Source: CAG-877 sp045125935
GTDB lineage: Bacteria > Bacillota_I > Bacilli_A > RF39 > UBA660
Length of the DNA: 62,486 bases
Direction: 5' to 3'
NCBI GenBank assembly: GCA_045125935.1
Contig: JBGVNW010000064.1
Span: forward strand, 1-62,486
Below the pieces are notes generated by a model. That model worked only from the letters and a program-made list of their open reading frames with translations, searched no databases and was not told the origin of the DNA. Below, one piece after another: positions 60,102 through 62,486 of the stretch (position 1 is the stretch's first letter; each line of letters starts with the position of its first letter). The translations under genes were made by a program, and so were the position numbers.

Positions 60102-62255
60102 ATGAATGAATTAATAATTAATGAAATAGCAAAAGATTTAGGAATTAGTAATAACCAAGTTTCAACAGTATTAAATTTGCTTGAAGAAGGAAATACTATT
60201 CCTTTTATTGCACGATATAGGAAGGAAGCAACAGGAGCTTTAGATGAAGAAGCTATTAGGAAAATTAATGAGGTTTATGAATATCAAGTTAATTTATTAA
60301 AACGAAAAGAAGATGTTATTAGATTAATTGATGAAAAGGGAATGCTTACTGATGAATTGAAAAATTCTATTATTAATTGTAGTAAGTTAGTTGAAGTAGA
60401 AGATTTATATAGACCATATAAAGAAAAGAAGAAAACCAAGGCAACAGAAGCTATTGCTTTAGGATTAGAACCTTTAGCTAAGATGATAATGAGTTTCCCA
60501 ATAAATGGTACTCTTGAAGACATAGCTAGTAAATTTGTTAAAGAAGATTTAACTGTTGATAAATGTATTGAAGGGGCTAAATATATTATTGCAGAATGGA
60601 TAAGTGATAATGCAAGTTATCGTAAATGGATAAGAAGTTATTTTTATAAGAATGGTATTATTTCTTCTAGTGTAAAAAAGAATGCAGAAGATCCTAATAA
60701 AACTTATGAAATGTATTATGAATATAGCGAACCAGTTAAATATATTAAACCACATAGAGTACTTGCTTTAAATCGTGGAGAAAGAGAAAAAGTATTAACA
60801 GTTAGTATTGATATTAATAAAGATGAAATACTTTCTTATTTAGAGAAGAAACTTATTAAAAATGATAAGTCATTTGTAGTTCAATTAGTAAAAGAGGCTA
60901 TAGAAGATTCTTATAAAAGATTAATTGAGCCTTCTATTGAAAGAGAAATTAGAAGTGATTTAACTGAGGTAGGGGAAGAAGCTGCGATAGATAATTTTGG
61001 TAAGAATTTGGAAGCATTACTTTTAACTCCACCAATGAAAGAACAAGTTGTACTTGCATTTGATCCAGGGTTTGTTAATGGTTGTAAATTGGCCGTTGTA
61101 GATAAGAATGGTAAGTATTTAGACTCGACTGTTATTAAACCATTCTTAAATGGAAATACTGAAGAAAGAATACGTTTAAGTAAAGAAGTAGTTGTTCAAC
61201 TTATAAAAAGATATAATGTAGATATTATTGCGATTGGTAATGGTACAGCATCACGTGAATCTGAAAAGTTTTGCGCCGAGATGATTAGAGAATATAATCT
61301 ATCTTGTAAGTATGTAATTGTATCTGAGGCAGGTGCTTCTATTTATAGCGCATCTCCTATTGCGATTGAAGAGTTTCCTGATTTAGCAGTTGAAAAAAGA
61401 AGTGCTGTAAGTATTGGAAGAAGACTTCAGGATCCACTAGCAGAACTTGTAAAAATACCACCTGATGGTATTGGTGTTGGACTTTATCAACATGATGTAT
61501 CTCAAAAAAAATTATCGACTTCATTAGACTTTGTAGTTGAAAAATGTGTTAATAGTGTTGGAGTTAATATAAATACTGCTTCATCTTCATTATTAAAATA
61601 TGTTTCAGGTATTACTAAAAAAGCTATTGATAAAATAATTGAATATCGTAATGAAAAAGGTAAAATTACTTCACGTGAGGAAATTAAAAAGAAAAAATTA
61701 TTATCAGATAAAGTCTATGAACAAGCGATTGGTTTCTTAAGAATAGTTGATGGTGATAATATTTTAGACTCTACAGCAATTCATCCTGAAAGTTATGAAG
61801 TTGCGATGAAGTTACTTACTGAACTTGGTTATAATAAAAATGCAATTGGTAGTAGTGAACTAATTGAAAAATTAAATTCTATTAATTTAGAAGAATATAG
61901 AGAAAAACTTAATACAGATATTTATACTTTAGAAGATGTTATAGCATCTTTAAAGAAACCTAATTTAGATCCTCGAGATGAAATGCCTCAACCATTACTT
62001 AAAAGTGATATTTTAGATATAAAAGATTTAAGTATTGGTATGAAACTTCAAGGTACTGTTAGAAATGTTGTTGATTTTGGAGCATTTATTGATATTGGGC
62101 TTCATAGTGATGGACTTGCTCATATATCTAAATTAACAACTAAATATATTAAGCATCCTAGTGAAGTTGTTAGTGTTGGAGATATAGTTGATTGTTATGT
62201 GGATGATATTTCTTTAGAAAAAGGGAAGGTTAGTTTGCGACTTACTGAAAAGTAA
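60102..62255 (+). CDS. tex: Tex-family S1 RNA-binding transcription accessory protein
   Basis: 717 residues, the typical Tex length. N-terminal helical domain (TIPFIARYRKEATGALDEEAIRKI), a YqgF/RNase H-like domain (VLAFDPGFVNGCKLAVVD ... AIGNGTASRESE), a helix-hairpin-helix region (SVGVNINTASSSLLKYVSGI), and a C-terminal S1 domain (MKLQGTVRNVVDFGAFIDIG). It binds nucleic acid and affects transcription; the exact role is unclear. Monocistronic. Confidence 0.95.
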   Translation: MNELIINEIAKDLGISNNQVSTVLNLLEEGNTIPFIARYRKEATGALDEEAIRKINEVYEYQVNLLKRKEDVIRLIDEKGMLTDELKNSIINCSKLVEVEDLYRPYKEKKKTKATEAIALGLEPLAKMIMSFPINGTLEDIASKFVKEDLTVDKCIEGAKYIIAEWISDNASYRKWIRSYFYKNGIISSSVKKNAEDPNKTYEMYYEYSEPVKYIKPHRVLALNRGEREKVLTVSIDINKDEILSYLEKKLIKNDKSFVVQLVKEAIEDSYKRLIEPSIEREIRSDLTEVGEEAAIDNFGKNLEALLLTPPMKEQVVLAFDPGFVNGCKLAVVDKNGKYLDSTVIKPFLNGNTEERIRLSKEVVVQLIKRYNVDIIAIGNGTASRESEKFCAEMIREYNLSCKYVIVSEAGASIYSASPIAIEEFPDLAVEKRSAVSIGRRLQDPLAELVKIPPDGIGVGLYQHDVSQKKLSTSLDFVVEKCVNSVGVNINTASSSLLKYVSGITKKAIDKIIEYRNEKGKITSREEIKKKKLLSDKVYEQAIGFLRIVDGDNILDSTAIHPESYEVAMKLLTELGYNKNAIGSSELIEKLNSINLEEYREKLNTDIYTLEDVIASLKKPNLDPRDEMPQPLLKSDILDIKDLSIGMKLQGTVRNVVDFGAFIDIGLHSDGLAHISKLTTKYIKHPSEVVSVGDIVDCYVDDISLEKGKVSLRLTEK

Positions 62256-62294
62256 TTATATTTATTTTTGAAAATTTACTTTTTAATTTGTATG

Positions 62295-62303
62295 TGTTAT
62301 GAT
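62295..62303 (+). promoter_or_regulatory. Extended -10 of the last pilin-like gene
   Basis: TGTTATGAT, about 32 bases before GTG 62335. Confidence 0.55.
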
Positions 62304-62334
62304 TATTTTATAGTAACGATAGGAGATGTGTAGT

Positions 62335-62486
62335 GTGAAGAATAAAAAAGGTTTTACTTTAGTTGAATTATTGGTTGCGATTACAATAATGGGAATTATT
62401 ACTGTTTTAGCTTTACCTGGAGTTCAACAAATTCAAGCTAGAAATCGTAATAGGAAATTCGAAGCATATTCTGATACTCTTGAGTC
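62335..62486 (+). CDS. Prepilin-like protein, 3' end beyond the window
   Basis: Starts at GTG 62335 after AGGAGATG. The 50 visible residues are a class III signal and pilin helix (KKGFTLVELLVAITIMGI) followed by a charged helix (QIQARNRNRKFEAYSD). Closest in style to true type II/IV pseudopilins (competence ComGC-like). The remainder is outside the window, so the C-terminal domain is unknown. Confidence 0.8.
   Translation, partial: MKNKKGFTLVELLVAITIMGIITVLALPGVQQIQARNRNRKFEAYSDTLE

Noticed and set aside
1..62486. tRNA, rRNA, CRISPR array, insertion sequence or prophage
   Set aside because: I saw no T-loop-like GTTCGAATC blocks, no regularly spaced repeats, and no transposase, integrase or phage structural proteins.

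Overview
This window is a very AT-rich stretch of a Gram-positive Bacilli-type chromosome with a normal stop-codon table (TGA ends several genes). A cell wall is implied by UppS, D,D-carboxypeptidases, a PASTA kinase, sortases and a LPXTG-like anchor. The order of core genes is Bacillus-like: spoVS ... miaB-ricA ... cotE, then rpsP-khpA, uppS-cdsA-rseP, and priA-fmt-rlmN-prpC-prkC-rsgA-rpe. Two spore-associated genes (spoVS, cotE) occur together with a compact, AT-rich gene style. I read this as an uncultured gut-type member of the Bacilli (RF39 / Erysipelotrichia-like), possibly a spore former; the exact taxon cannot be fixed from sequence alone. I saw no tRNA, rRNA, CRISPR array, transposase or prophage genes.

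Layout: 0.2-6.1 kb, assorted regulators and metabolism (zinc-ribbon membrane protein, radical SAM enzyme, XRE regulator, kinase-like protein, GNAT, pyrimidine-nucleoside phosphorylase). 6.1-8.7 kb, a surface module (thioester-domain protein with VPDTG anchor, sortase, membrane protein). 8.7-13.2 kb, wall genes (VanY-type and DacF-type carboxypeptidases, SGNH-like protein, VanW protein). 13.2-17.3 kb, spoVS, then a T-box leader with a dipeptidase and serS. 17.4-23.6 kb, a large membrane protein and a ydjGHI-like envelope-stress group. 23.7-30.0 kb, a candidate structured RNA, an ankyrin-like protein and three tandem paralogues of a HTH-plus-helical-repeat family. 30.1-39.6 kb, miaB-ricA, cotE, rpsP-khpA, uppS-cdsA-rseP and a class B-like sortase. 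39.6-41.3 kb, a pilin-like surface gene. 41.4-52.0 kb, the priA-rpe housekeeping block. 52.0-62.5 kb, envelope proteins, a large Ig-repeat pilin-like protein, Tex, and the start of a fourth pilin-like gene.

The most striking locus is 39.72-41.29 kb. A prepilin-like, DUF6273-like surface protein is preceded by a G10 homopolymer sitting between a TTGACA -35 and its -10, which suggests phase-variable transcription. The last 129 bases of the gene switch abruptly to C/T-ending codons (26 of 29 consecutive codons), the pattern expected of a diversity-generating retroelement variable region written from an AAY-rich template. No reverse transcriptase or template repeat is in the window. Other signals worth attention are two hairpins that bury a ribosome binding site (spoVS; 53.07 kb gene), an unassigned structured RNA at 23.75-23.96 kb with a possible pseudoknot switch, a frameshifted pilin-like gene, and several enzymes that keep a fold but lack a key residue (sortase Arg to Gln, SGNH without His, AMP-ligase without its P-loop).
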